From positions 62,001 through 126,000 of the forward strand of contig ONCG01000004.1 of NCBI GenBank assembly GCA_900316285.1: a stretch of 64,000 bases of DNA, written 5' to 3'. The stretch comes from an uncultured Prevotellaceae bacterium. Lineage in GTDB: Bacteria; Bacteroidota; Bacteroidia; Bacteroidales; Bacteroidaceae. The translations under genes and the position numbers were made by a program. Positions 51,263 to 60,672 of the stretch are shown here, in pieces. Under the pieces are notes generated by a model that saw only the letters and a list, made by a program, of their open reading frames with translations, had not been told where the DNA came from and did no database searches. Each line of letters begins with the position of its first letter. Positions within the stretch are counted from its first letter, which is position 1.

Positions 51263-52480
51263 ATGAAAAAGTTATTTCTTTGGGCTATCGTCGCCCTCTT
51301 GGTGCCAGCATCTGCTATGGCCGGAAAAGTGAAAATCAGCGTTTCAAACGATCAGAAGGCTCAGCGACAAGAAGTTGTCGAAGTCGATGCAGCTGCCGTC
51401 TACAAGCAGTTGGGCATTCAGCAAGGCGAGCCGTTCGTTGTGAAGAATGCACTCGGACAGGAGGTGGGCTATCAGCTGACCTACGATGGCCGCCTGTTGC
51501 TCGATGTGGCTGTTCGCCCGTGTGGAACGGCTGTGTTTACTGTTGAGCCTGGTCGCCCGCAACCCGCGAAGGTGTATGTCACCGGTCGCCAGTATCCCGA
51601 GCGTGTCGACGATATTGCCTGGGAGAACGACCGCACGGCCTATCGCCTCTACGGACCGGCTCTGCAGCGTTCGGGCGAGCGTGCTTTCGGTATTGATGTG
51701 TGGTTGAAGAACACCCCCGATCTCGAGGTGGAAGGCCGCTATAAGACCGAACTCTCCAACCACTCGCAGATTCAGGCGTTGAAGGCTGCCGGCAAGAAAG
51801 ACGAAGCCTTTGAGGTGGAGAAGGCCACGACCTATCATTTCGACCACGGCTACGGCCTCGATTGCTATAAGGTGGGTCCCACACTGGGCTGCGGAGCTCC
51901 TGCCCTGATGGATGGCAAGAACCTGCTGTTGCCTTATTGCTATGAGTCGTACAAGATTCTCGACAATGGTCCGTTGCGCTTCACCGTTGAACTGACCTAT
52001 CCCGCCGTTGAAATCAAGAACGACAAGGCCGTTGTGGAACACCGCATCCTGAGTCTCGACAAGGGTTCGAACTTCAACAAGATGACCGTTTGGTACGAGG
52101 GTCTCTCGAAGCCCCGCGACCTTGCAGCCGGCGTTGTGATTCATGCTGAGGACACCGAGAGCGTCGTCTTTGGCGAGAACTTCCTGCACTATGCCGACCC
52201 GACCGATAACCCCAATGCCCAGAACTTCCAAATCTACGTGGCCTGCCTCTTCCCCGAAGGAAATGTGGAGATGCGCAAGGTGCTCGACAAGAAGCCTGCA
52301 CCCGGCACCGTGGGACATGCCGTGGGCGTGCTGAAGAACTACAAGAGCGGCCAGAAGTTCACCTACTACTTCGGTAGCGCCTGGAGCAAGAACGACGTGC
52401 GCACCCAGCGTGAATGGCAAGTGCGTATCGAAGAGTTCCTCGAAGCGCTGGCACAACCGATGGGTGTAGTGGTTGAGTAG
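51263..52480 (+). CDS. DUF4861 exported protein (second copy)
   Basis: A 405-residue protein with signal peptide MKKLFLWAIVALLVPASAMA. Key segments are ENDRTAYRLYGPALQRSGER, FGIDVWLKNTPDLEVEGRY, FDHGYGLDCYKVGPTLGCGA and AVVEHRILSLDKGSNFNKM. It shares family and overall layout with the protein at 46370-47644, but the two are not close copies. Probably carbohydrate-active in the periplasm, reaction unknown. iorA follows 46 bases later on the same strand without a visible terminator, which may be chance. Confidence 0.78.
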   Translation: MKKLFLWAIVALLVPASAMAGKVKISVSNDQKAQRQEVVEVDAAAVYKQLGIQQGEPFVVKNALGQEVGYQLTYDGRLLLDVAVRPCGTAVFTVEPGRPQPAKVYVTGRQYPERVDDIAWENDRTAYRLYGPALQRSGERAFGIDVWLKNTPDLEVEGRYKTELSNHSQIQALKAAGKKDEAFEVEKATTYHFDHGYGLDCYKVGPTLGCGAPALMDGKNLLLPYCYESYKILDNGPLRFTVELTYPAVEIKNDKAVVEHRILSLDKGSNFNKMTVWYEGLSKPRDLAAGVVIHAEDTESVVFGENFLHYADPTDNPNAQNFQIYVACLFPEGNVEMRKVLDKKPAPGTVGHAVGVLKNYKSGQKFTYYFGSAWSKNDVRTQREWQVRIEEFLEALAQPMGVVVE

Positions 52481-52526
52481 TCAAGAAAAGATAATAACAT
52501 CATCAATCATCATCTAACTATAACTT

Positions 52527-54134
52527 ATGAAGAAACTTTTATTAGGAGATGAGGCAATTGCCCAAGGTGCTCTCGATGCCGGCTTGAGCGGCGTCTATGC
52601 TTATCCGGGCACGCCCTCAACTGAGATTACGGAGTTTATTCAATTGTCGCCGCTTGCCAAGGAGCGTGGCGTTCATAGCCGTTGGTCGACCAACGAGAAG
52701 ACTGCTATGGAGGCTGCTCTCGGCATGTCGTTCATGGGCAAGCGTGCGCTGGTGTGTATGAAACATGTCGGACTCAACGTCTGCGCCGACCCGTTTGTCA
52801 ATTCGGGAATGACCGGTGTGAATGGCGGTCTGATCGTGTTGGTTGCCGACGACCCGTCGATGCATTCGTCGCAGGACGAGCAAGACTCGCGCTTCTATGG
52901 CAAGTTCGCTATGCTGCCCACGTTTGAACCGTCGAACCAGCAGGAGGCTTACGACATGATGGAAGTTGCCTTCGACTATTCCGAGCGTCAGAAGCTGCCG
53001 GTGCTCATGCGTGTCACCACTCGCATGGCCCACTCGCGTTCGGTGGTGCAGGTGAAGGCAGAGGCCCGCAAGGAAAACGATATGAACTACAATGCAGAAG
53101 CTAAGAACTGGGTGCTGCTGCCCGCCAACGCCCGCCGTCGCAACGACCACGTTACGGCTCAGCAGGCCCAGCTCGAAGAGGATGCTTGTACTTCTGCCTA
53201 TAACCAATATTTCGAAGCCGCCGACCACTCGTTGGGCATCATCGCCAGCGGTATCGGCTTCAACTATGTTTCAGAGTGCTTCCCCACGGGTTGTCCTTAT
53301 CCGGTGCTGAAGATTTCGCAGTATCCGCTTCCCAAGAAGCTGGTTCGTCGCATGCTGGCTGAATGTGAGCGTGTGCTCATCGTCGAGGAAGGTCAGCCGT
53401 TCGTAGAGGACATCGTGCGTGGCGTGGCTGAAATGCCGAATGTCATGGGTCGCCTCACGGGTGAGCTGCCTCGCACGGGCGAGCTCAATCCCGATGTGGT
53501 GAAGAAAGCCCTCGGCATGCAGGAAGGCGAGAATTTCGCTCCCTGCGAGGATGTTGCTCCGCGTCCACCAGCACTCTGCCAGGGCTGCGGCCATCGCGAC
53601 GTTTATACGGCTCTCAACCAGGTGCTTTTGGAATATGAGAATCCACGCGTCTTTGGCGACATCGGTTGCTACACGCTGGGCTTCCTGCCTCCTTACAAAG
53701 CCATTCATTCTTGCGTCGACATGGGTGCAAGTATCACGATGGCAAAGGGTGCTGCCGATGCCGGACAATGGCCTTCGCTGGCCATCATCGGCGACTCCAC
53801 GTTCACTCATAGCGGTATGACGGGTCTGCTCGATGCCATCAACGAGAATGCCGACATCACCGTGATCATTAGCGACAACTTGACAACGGGTATGACCGGC
53901 GGTCAGGACTCGGCCGGCACGAATAAGTTCGAGGCCATCTGTCGTGGACTCGGCTTGAGCGACGAGCATCTGCATGTGGTAGTTCCCCTGCCGAAGAATA
54001 TGCCGGAGATCACCGAGATTCTGCGTCAGGAAATCAACTATCATGGCACGAGCGTGATCATCCCGCGTCGCGAGTGCATCCAGACCCTACAACGTCATCT
54101 GAAACAAAAAAGAGCACAGGAGGAAAAGAAATGA
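52527..54134 (+). CDS. iorA: Indolepyruvate ferredoxin oxidoreductase, alpha subunit
   Basis: Thiamine-diphosphate enzyme that turns arylpyruvates (indolepyruvate, phenylpyruvate) plus CoA into arylacetyl-CoA, CO2 and reduced ferredoxin. The 535-residue subunit has the pyrimidine-binding domain at the start (GVYAYPGTPSTEITEF) and the ThDP domain with PALCQGCGHRDVYTAL, GDIGCYTLG and GDSTFTHSG near residues 350-430. Many IorA proteins carry a C-terminal ferredoxin domain with C-x-x-C-x-x-C clusters. This one ends at RRECIQTLQRHLKQKR with no such clusters, so electrons must pass another way. It overlaps iorB by 4 bases. Confidence 0.94.
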   Translation: MKKLLLGDEAIAQGALDAGLSGVYAYPGTPSTEITEFIQLSPLAKERGVHSRWSTNEKTAMEAALGMSFMGKRALVCMKHVGLNVCADPFVNSGMTGVNGGLIVLVADDPSMHSSQDEQDSRFYGKFAMLPTFEPSNQQEAYDMMEVAFDYSERQKLPVLMRVTTRMAHSRSVVQVKAEARKENDMNYNAEAKNWVLLPANARRRNDHVTAQQAQLEEDACTSAYNQYFEAADHSLGIIASGIGFNYVSECFPTGCPYPVLKISQYPLPKKLVRRMLAECERVLIVEEGQPFVEDIVRGVAEMPNVMGRLTGELPRTGELNPDVVKKALGMQEGENFAPCEDVAPRPPALCQGCGHRDVYTALNQVLLEYENPRVFGDIGCYTLGFLPPYKAIHSCVDMGASITMAKGAADAGQWPSLAIIGDSTFTHSGMTGLLDAINENADITVIISDNLTTGMTGGQDSAGTNKFEAICRGLGLSDEHLHVVVPLPKNMPEITEILRQEINYHGTSVIIPRRECIQTLQRHLKQKRAQEEKK

Positions 54135-54703
54135 AAACTGATATCATCCTTTGTGGCGTGGGAGGACAAGGCATCCTCTCCATCGCTACCATCATTGGCG
54201 AAGCAGCCATGAATGAAAATCTTTATATCAAGCAGGCTGAGGTGCACGGCATGAGTCAGCGTGGCGGCGATGTGCAGTCGAATCTGCGCATCAGCAGCGA
54301 ACCCATTGCCAGCGACCTCATCGCAAAGGGCGGCGCCGATGTCATCATCTCGATGGAACCCATGGAAGCTCTGCGCTATCTTCCTTATCTAAGCAAAGAG
54401 GGATGGATTATCACTTCGAGCAATCCCTTCAAGAACATTCCTAACTACCCTGATATGGAAGTCATTATGGGCGACCTGCAGAAGCTCAACCACGTCATCA
54501 CGCTCGACCTCGAGCAGATGGCCAAGGACGGTGGCGTGCCGCGTTCGGCCAATGTCATCCTGTTGGGTGCCGCCCAGAAGGCTCTCGGCATCGAATACGA
54601 GAAACTGGAGGATGCCATCCGCCGCGTGTTCGGTCGTAAAGGCGAGGCCGTCGTCGAGGCTAACATCAAGGCCCTCGCCATGGGTCGCGCAGCACAGAAG
54701 TAG
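54131..54703 (+). CDS. iorB: Indolepyruvate ferredoxin oxidoreductase, beta subunit
   Basis: Gamma-domain partner subunit of IorA. The 190-residue protein has the family start DIILCGVGGQGILSIATIIG and EVHGMSQRGGDVQSNLRIS. The open frame extends back to 54074 inside iorA, but the ATG at 54131 overlaps the iorA stop (ATGA) and gives the normal N-terminus. The C-terminal segment KLEDAIRRVFGRKGEAVVEA is typical. Confidence 0.94.
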   Translation: MKTDIILCGVGGQGILSIATIIGEAAMNENLYIKQAEVHGMSQRGGDVQSNLRISSEPIASDLIAKGGADVIISMEPMEALRYLPYLSKEGWIITSSNPFKNIPNYPDMEVIMGDLQKLNHVITLDLEQMAKDGGVPRSANVILLGAAQKALGIEYEKLEDAIRRVFGRKGEAVVEANIKALAMGRAAQK

Positions 54704-54862
54704 ATTTTAGGAAGTTAAGGAAGTTATAGGAGTTAAAGAAGTTAAAGGACGATACTTTTACTCCTAAGTATAGAGATTTAAACCGTCAATCATCGAGGAC
54801 TATTGTCCTTTAAATTCTTTAATTTCCTTAACTTCTTTAACTCCATAATCATAAGAACAAAG
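54704..54862. repeat. Low-complexity inverted repeats between iorB and the aminotransferase
   Basis: Imperfect tandem GAAGTTAA units at 54710-54749 are mirrored, as reverse complement, by TTAACTTC units at 54803-54845. A long imperfect hairpin (GTTAAAGAAGTTAAAGGAC against GTCCTTTAAATTCTTTAAT) can form. It may weaken read-through from iorAB into the aminotransferase gene. Confidence 0.6.
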
Positions 54863-56173
54863 ATGCAAACACCAATTAAGAAAGAAATTGTTGACACGCT
54901 GATTGCGAATCTCGGCATTCAGGACTTTGCCAAGGCCACCATTCGCGAGGTGAAGCAAGTGGCTGCCATGTCGGAACAGCAGTCGGGCGTGGAATATATC
55001 AAGATGGAAATGGGCATACCCGGACTGCCGGCCGCACGTGTGGGCGTGGAGGCACAGATTCGCGCTTTGCAGAACGGTATCGCCTCGCAGTATCCCGACA
55101 TTCAAGGCTATCCCGAGTTGAAAAAGCAGGCTTCGCGGTTTGTGAAGGCATTCATCAATGTCGACATCTCTCCTGTAGGCTGTGTGCCCGTGGTGGGTTC
55201 CATGCAGGGCGCATTCGCCTCGTTCCTCACTTGCTCACAGGCCGACAAGCGGAAGGACACCGTTCTCTTCATCGACCCAGGCTTCCCCGTTCAGAAGATG
55301 CAACTGCAGGTGCAGGGCGTGAAGTACGAGACGTTCGACGTCTACGACTTCCGAGGTGAGAAGCTCGGTCCGAAGATCGAGAGCTATCTCGAGAAAGGCA
55401 ACATCTGCGCCATCATCTACTCCAATCCCAACAACCCGTCGTGGGTGTGTCTGACGGAGGATGAGCTTCGCACCATTGGCGAACTCGCCACGAAGTATGA
55501 CACCATCATCATGGAAGACCTGGCTTACTTCGCTATGGACTTCCGTCAGGACCTGAGCGTGCCTTTCCAGCCGCCTTACCAGCCGTCGGTGGCTCACTAT
55601 ACGGATAACTACATGCTGCTCATCTCCGGTTCGAAGGCGTTCAGCTATGCCGGCGAGCGAATTGGCGTGGTGTGCATTGGCGACAAGTTGTTCAATCGCC
55701 ACTATCCCGACCTTGCAGCCCGCTACGAAGGCCTGCCGTTCGGTCTTGTGTTCTCGACGCGTATGCTCTATGCGCTCTCGTCGGGCACCAGCCATTCGGC
55801 TCAGTTCGCTTTGGCTGAGCTCTTCCGCGCGGCTTGCGACGGCGACTACAACTTCCGCGACGATGTGAAGGTTTATGGCGAGCGCGCCCGCAAGCTAAAG
55901 GACATCTTCTTAAAGCACGGCTTTTATATTGTCTACGACCGCGACCTCGACCAGCCTGTTGCCGACGGCTTCTATTTCACCATCGGCTATCCTGGCATGA
56001 CAAGTGGCGAGTTAGCACGCGAACTGATGTACTACGGCGTGTCTGCCATCTGCCTTGTCACGACGGGCAGTCATCAGGAAGGCTTGCGCGTGTGCACCTC
56101 GTTCATTCGCGACCACCAGTACGAGCAGCTCGATGAGCGCATGGCTATCTTTGCGGTGAACAATCCGCGATAA
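54863..56173 (+). CDS. PLP-dependent aminotransferase, probably for aromatic amino acids
   Basis: A 436-residue class I/II aminotransferase. IYSNPNNPSWVCLTEDELRT is the conserved Asn region, IMEDLAYFAMDFR carries the Asp that binds the PLP ring nitrogen, and SGSKAFSYAGERIGVV carries the PLP lysine. Its position after iorAB suggests it makes the arylpyruvates those genes use; the amino acid specificity is inferred from context only. The open frame extends to 54803, but the added residues come from the repeat tract and the ATG at 54863 gives the normal start. Confidence 0.88.
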   Translation: MQTPIKKEIVDTLIANLGIQDFAKATIREVKQVAAMSEQQSGVEYIKMEMGIPGLPAARVGVEAQIRALQNGIASQYPDIQGYPELKKQASRFVKAFINVDISPVGCVPVVGSMQGAFASFLTCSQADKRKDTVLFIDPGFPVQKMQLQVQGVKYETFDVYDFRGEKLGPKIESYLEKGNICAIIYSNPNNPSWVCLTEDELRTIGELATKYDTIIMEDLAYFAMDFRQDLSVPFQPPYQPSVAHYTDNYMLLISGSKAFSYAGERIGVVCIGDKLFNRHYPDLAARYEGLPFGLVFSTRMLYALSSGTSHSAQFALAELFRAACDGDYNFRDDVKVYGERARKLKDIFLKHGFYIVYDRDLDQPVADGFYFTIGYPGMTSGELARELMYYGVSAICLVTTGSHQEGLRVCTSFIRDHQYEQLDERMAIFAVNNPR

Positions 56174-56216
56174 CCATAGCGACACTCAAAAGAAAGAAAA
56201 CTGAATCCTTGCCACT

Positions 56217-56618
56217 TCACTCCGCATCAATCGGGCAGTCGTTCTTGCGATAGCCGCTGGAAGTGAAGATGGCCACCAGCGTCCCTTCGTCGTCGGTAAT
56301 ACGTACCTCGACGAAGGGCATTCGTTTGTGGTCGACAATCTCTTGAGCTTCGGCATACACATACCCGCTCGACACGGAGCGCAGGTAGGTGATGTTGGCC
56401 GAAGTGGAGAACGTCAGAACTCCATGCATATTCACCGCAATGGCAAATGCCAAGTCGGCCATCGTGAAGAGCGCTCCGCCCTGGCATACGCCACCGGCGT
56501 TGAGATGAGCAGGCGTGATGTTCATTCTCACCTTGGCATAGCCGGCGCGCATGTCGATGATTTCCACACCTGCCTCGGCGGCAAAGCGGTCTTTCTCGAA
56601 AAATTCACGATAAGTCAT
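56217..56618 (-). CDS. PaaI-type acyl-CoA thioesterase
   Basis: A 133-residue hotdog-fold protein. AHLNAGGVCQGGALFTMADL is the conserved Asn/Gly helix region that binds the acyl thioester, with the helix Asp at its end. PaaI-type enzymes hydrolyse phenylacetyl-CoA and related thioesters; next to ior and ACD genes a role in releasing or recycling arylacetyl-CoA is likely. It converges on the aminotransferase gene with 43 bases between stops. Confidence 0.85.
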   Translation of the reverse strand: MTYREFFEKDRFAAEAGVEIIDMRAGYAKVRMNITPAHLNAGGVCQGGALFTMADLAFAIAVNMHGVLTFSTSANITYLRSVSSGYVYAEAQEIVDHKRMPFVEVRITDDEGTLVAIFTSSGYRKNDCPIDAE

Positions 56619-56665
56619 AGTGTAGTGAATGTGAAGTTTTGTGGTAATTATATAATGACCCTTAC

Positions 56666-56740
56666 ATGTAGGGACGCGACTTGTCGCGTTCTGCTGTTTG
56701 CCTTTCTCCTCCAGTTACGTGGCACGCCGCGTCCCTACAT
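56666..56740. repeat. Nested-palindrome element, family A, copy 5
   Basis: Ends ATGTAGGGACGCG / CGCGTCCCTACAT. Left inner hairpin CGCGA-CTTG-TCGCG; right inner hairpin CGTGG-CACG-CCGCG. Preceded by TGACCCTTAC. It lies between the thioesterase and ADP-forming synthetase genes. Confidence 0.85.
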
Positions 56741-56746
56741 TTATTT

Positions 56747-58807
56747 CTATTTCTCCACCAAGATGCGAGCATCGACGGCGATGACGTCTTTCTCATCGGC
56801 GAGTAGCGGGTTGATGTCCATCTCCTTGATTTCCGTGGCGAAGCGGAGTAGGGTAGAGAGGCGAACAATAATCTCGGCATAGCGGCGGCGGTTGATGCCT
56901 TGCTGTCCTCGCGTACCTTTCAGAATCTTATAGCCGCGAAGCGACTTGATCATACTTTCTGCCTCGGCATACGAGAGCGGAGCAAGACCACTCGAGACAT
57001 CCTTCAGCACTTCGACGAAGATGCCGCCCAATCCGCAGAGCACCACATGTCCGAATCGCGGCTCATACTTCGCGCCGATGAAGAGCTCCGTACCCTTGAT
57101 CATCTTCTGAACCATCACAGCCGTGGCATCGGGAATATTCATCATGCGATCAAATTCAGCTGCCAGCACCTCTTTCGAACGGATGTTGAGGGCTACGCCT
57201 CCCACGTCGCTCTTGTGCACGGGGCCTACAACCTTTGCCACAACTGGATAGCCGCACTTCTCTGCAAATTTGATGATTTCCTTCTTCTCGGAGCTGACAA
57301 ACTCGGGAACGGTGGGTATGCCTGCACTCTCGAGCAACTGATGCACCAAGTCGGGCGAGATGTAGCCGTTGTCGCTGATTCCATCGATGATGCGACGGAT
57401 GCGAGGCACGTCGACGCCGTGAATCTGTATCTGCTGATTGGCGGGCGCCGGCGTTCGCATGATCTGCGTGAGAGCCGTTGCCAGCGTCACTTCGTCGGAG
57501 AAGTTCACATGGCCACGCGAGAGGAACTCCTGCACCTCCGGGCCGGCTGTGTTCACACTTGGCAGGATGGGGAAGATAGGCTTCTTGCACTCCAGAATCT
57601 TCTTGTGCAACACATCGTAGGCGGAGTAGAGCTGTACGAGTCCCGGCGTTCCGAAGATAACCATGATGGCATCAATATTGTCGAACTTCTTTTCGCAGTA
57701 GTCGATGGCAAGTCCGAGGTGCTCGGCAGTTCCTGTGGCCAGAATGTCGATGGGGTTGGCGACCGACGAGCCTGGGAAGAGTTGTTCCTTCAGTGCATCG
57801 GCAATGGGACCGGAGAGCGAAGGCACCTTCATGCCACCCTTCGAGAGTGCGTCGGTTAGCATCACGCCAGGTCCTCCGGCATGTGTGACGATAGCGACGT
57901 TCTTTCCCGTGAATCGCGGCAGCGTGAAGATACAACCCACGGTGGTGAGCTCCTCGCGTGAGAAGCAACGCACAATGCCAGCCTTACGGAACAAGGCTTC
58001 CACGGCCGAGTCGCTCGAGGCAATGGCACCTGTATGGCTGCTGGCGGCTCGGCTTCCTGCATCCGACGAGCCAGCCTTGATGGCGGCGATGCGACAGCCC
58101 TTCTGTATGAGCGATGTGGCGTGGTAGAGCAGTTTGTCGGGGTCGGCAATGTTTTCGATGTAGAGCAACTTCACGAGCGAGTCGCGCTCGGGATCGAAAT
58201 TCTCGTCCATGTATTCCAGAACCGTCTCGATGCCAATCTGCTTACCGTTGCCGATGCTCCACACGCTGTTGAAGGGCAGACCCTTCGTGACGGCACTCTC
58301 GAGAATGAACACGGCCGTGGCACCCGAGCCGCTGATGAAGTCCACACCCTTGGGGTTGAGCGAGGGAATGGGCTTGGTGAACACTGAGTGGTGATAGCGG
58401 TTGAGCATGCCGATGCAGTTCGGGCCAATCAGCGCGCAGTCGTAGCGCTCGCAGGTGTCGAGAATCTGTTGTTCCAGCACGGCTCCCTCGTGGGTCTCCT
58501 CGCCGAAGCCAGCCGAGATGATGATGAAGGCCCGTACTTCTTTTTCCTTCGCCAGATACTCAACGTATTGCGGACAGAACTTTGCCGCCACGACGAGAAT
58601 GGCAAGGTCGGTGGGAGGCAGTTCCTTCGCGTCGTGGAACACCTTGATGCCCTGCACCTCGTCCTCCTTTGGGTTGACGATGCGTAGCGTGCCTTGATAA
58701 CCGCCGCTAAGCAAGTTGCGCACGACGGCGCCTCCGGGTTTATGAACGTTGTTTGAACCGCCGATGACGACGATACTTTCGGGTTGTAACAGTTGCTTGT
58801 TAATCAT
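56747..58807 (-). CDS. ADP-forming acyl-CoA synthetase (acetate/arylacetate-CoA ligase)
   Basis: Converts acyl-CoA, ADP and phosphate into the acid, CoA and ATP. The 686-residue protein fuses the CoA-binding and ligase domains (alpha, about 1-455) with an ATP-grasp domain (beta, about 480-686). SSHTGAIASSD carries the phosphorylated His near residue 257; GYPVVAKVVGPVHKSDVGGV and CGLGGIFVEVLKDVS are ATP-grasp segments. Beside iorAB it would gain ATP from phenylacetyl- or indoleacetyl-CoA. A -7 box TACCTTTG lies at 58871-58878. Confidence 0.92.
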   Translation of the reverse strand: MINKQLLQPESIVVIGGSNNVHKPGGAVVRNLLSGGYQGTLRIVNPKEDEVQGIKVFHDAKELPPTDLAILVVAAKFCPQYVEYLAKEKEVRAFIIISAGFGEETHEGAVLEQQILDTCERYDCALIGPNCIGMLNRYHHSVFTKPIPSLNPKGVDFISGSGATAVFILESAVTKGLPFNSVWSIGNGKQIGIETVLEYMDENFDPERDSLVKLLYIENIADPDKLLYHATSLIQKGCRIAAIKAGSSDAGSRAASSHTGAIASSDSAVEALFRKAGIVRCFSREELTTVGCIFTLPRFTGKNVAIVTHAGGPGVMLTDALSKGGMKVPSLSGPIADALKEQLFPGSSVANPIDILATGTAEHLGLAIDYCEKKFDNIDAIMVIFGTPGLVQLYSAYDVLHKKILECKKPIFPILPSVNTAGPEVQEFLSRGHVNFSDEVTLATALTQIMRTPAPANQQIQIHGVDVPRIRRIIDGISDNGYISPDLVHQLLESAGIPTVPEFVSSEKKEIIKFAEKCGYPVVAKVVGPVHKSDVGGVALNIRSKEVLAAEFDRMMNIPDATAVMVQKMIKGTELFIGAKYEPRFGHVVLCGLGGIFVEVLKDVSSGLAPLSYAEAESMIKSLRGYKILKGTRGQQGINRRRYAEIIVRLSTLLRFATEIKEMDINPLLADEKDVIAVDARILVEK

Positions 58808-58870
58808 GGGTTTCTCTTTTGATTTTTGGTTTCATGAAACGTGAAGACCCCTTCTCGAGATCTCCACGTG

Positions 58871-58878
58871 CAAAGGTA
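58871..58878 (-). promoter_or_regulatory. -7 box of the ADP-forming synthetase gene
   Basis: TACCTTTG on the minus strand, 64 bases before the start codon. It indicates separate expression from the upstream acyl-CoA ligase gene. Confidence 0.55.
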
Positions 58879-58918
58879 CTGCTTTTTTCCCAAACAGCAA
58901 TAGTTTTCTGCAGATTTT

Positions 58919-60538
58919 TTATGTATACAGGTAGCGTTTAATACTCATCTTCGGCGTTTTCTCGAACGGCTCGTCGACAAGCACCACCTTCGAAATCTTG
59001 CTATAGCCGGGAAGAGCCTTGTTAGCACTGTCGCGAATTTCCTCGGGAATGTCATCGCGCGTATCGTCGTCCATGTCGTCGGGAATCTCCGGATAGACCA
59101 GCGCCACGATTTTTCCATTGCGCTCGACGGCGAGCGATTCGGCTACATAAGGACAACTCGACAGCACAGCTTCAATCTCTTCGGGATAGATGTTCTGGCC
59201 CGACGAGCTGAGGAACATCGACTTGCTGCGTCCGCGAATAAAGATGTTGCCGGCTTCGTCCATCAAGCCGAGATCACCCGTTCGGAACCAGCCGTCGTCG
59301 GTGAACGCAGCCGCGTTGGCTTCGGGATTCTTGTAGTAGCCGATGGTGATGTTCTGGCCGCGTGCCTGAATCTCGCCAACCACGTTTTGTGGGTCTTCCG
59401 AGTCGATGCGTATGTCGTGAACTGGCTTTCCACACGAGCCCGGCACAAAGTCGGTCCACCATTCCCAACCAAGCAGCGGACAAGCCTCTGTCATGCCATA
59501 ACCCACGGTGAACGGCAGTTTCATGGCCTTGAAGCATTGTTCCACCTCGGGCTTCAAGGGTGCGCCGCCCATGATGAAACAACGCACGTTGCCTCCAAAG
59601 GCAGCGATGATTTTCTTTCGCACGATGCGATAAACCAACTTCTTTGCCTGTGGAATGTGGAACAACCATTTCGCCTTCTCCAAGGCAGGCTTGATGGAGT
59701 TTGCATACACCTTCTCCATCACCAGCGGAACAGTTACTACCATGTATGGCTTCACGTCTTGCATAGCCTTAAGCAGTGTGGTCGGCGAGGGTGTCTTTCC
59801 GAGGAAATAAACCGTGACGCCATCGATGTTTGGGTGTATGAATTCAATCACAAGTCCGTACATATGGGCCATGGGCAACATCGAGACAATGGTCTCGCCG
59901 GGTTCGTTGGGGAAGTGCGTGTTGCTGAACTCATCGGTGTCGGAGAGGGCTCCATAGGTGAGCATCACGCCCTTGGGATTGCCGGTGGTGCCGGATGTGT
60001 AATTGATGATGGCCAGCTTGTCCATGTTCTTCGTGGGGTAGGAGAGGTTGCTGGCTTTCAGCCCCTTCGGATAGCGCTTGGCAAAGATGCGATCCTTGCG
60101 CTCCCAGGCATTGGCTACGCGTTGGTCGCGGTGCCAAAGCAGACTGCCGTCCTTCACATTGATGGCGGCCTTCAGCATAGGCATCTGCTCGGCATTGAGC
60201 TTGCGCCAGATGTCTTCATCGGTGAAAAGCAAGATGCTGTCGGAGTGGTGCGTCAGCGTCGTGATTCCATTGGGGTGGAAGTCGGCGAGCAGCGGCACGG
60301 CTACACATTCGTTGACGTTGATTTCCCAGAAAGTCAATGCCCAGCGGGCACTATTGCGGGCGCAGATGGTCATCTTGCTACGCTTGGCAATTCCTGCTTC
60401 GGCTAGGAAGAGCCGAAACTTCTCAATCTGAGTTGCTACATCTGCATAGGTGAGGGCTTCGCCACCGTAGTCGCAGAGTGCCTTTTGGCCCCATCGGGAG
60501 GCGATTGTCTCCTCAAGTTTCTTTAGGTAGTGTTTCAT
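58919..60538 (-). CDS. AMP-forming acyl-CoA ligase (long-chain type)
   Basis: A 539-residue ANL-superfamily enzyme that activates a carboxylic acid to acyl-CoA through an acyl-AMP. IINYTSGTTGNPKGVMLTYG is the P-loop, VGYGMTEACPLL the adenine region, DDGWFRTGDLG the hinge region, and KMSIKRYLYT at the end carries the catalytic Lys. The substrate (fatty acid or aryl acid) is not clear. A TTG at 60565 is an unlikely start; the ATG at 60538 follows the -7 box at 60580-60587 by a normal distance. Confidence 0.88.
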   Translation of the reverse strand: MKHYLKKLEETIASRWGQKALCDYGGEALTYADVATQIEKFRLFLAEAGIAKRSKMTICARNSARWALTFWEINVNECVAVPLLADFHPNGITTLTHHSDSILLFTDEDIWRKLNAEQMPMLKAAINVKDGSLLWHRDQRVANAWERKDRIFAKRYPKGLKASNLSYPTKNMDKLAIINYTSGTTGNPKGVMLTYGALSDTDEFSNTHFPNEPGETIVSMLPMAHMYGLVIEFIHPNIDGVTVYFLGKTPSPTTLLKAMQDVKPYMVVTVPLVMEKVYANSIKPALEKAKWLFHIPQAKKLVYRIVRKKIIAAFGGNVRCFIMGGAPLKPEVEQCFKAMKLPFTVGYGMTEACPLLGWEWWTDFVPGSCGKPVHDIRIDSEDPQNVVGEIQARGQNITIGYYKNPEANAAAFTDDGWFRTGDLGLMDEAGNIFIRGRSKSMFLSSSGQNIYPEEIEAVLSSCPYVAESLAVERNGKIVALVYPEIPDDMDDDTRDDIPEEIRDSANKALPGYSKISKVVLVDEPFEKTPKMSIKRYLYT

Positions 60539-60579
60539 GTTTGGGTCTAGTTGTTGCGTTACCAATTAGCTTTCAGTCG

Positions 60580-60587
60580 CAAAGTTA
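60580..60587 (-). promoter_or_regulatory. -7 box of the acyl-CoA ligase gene
   Basis: TAACTTTG on the minus strand, 41 bases before the ATG at 60538. Confidence 0.6.
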
Positions 60588-60672
60588 CAAAAAATCACGA
60601 GAAGTGCCAAAAGATATTACATATTTTTCGTTTTGTTTCAATATGTGAAAGATCGCCTTGCATGTCCCTTGT

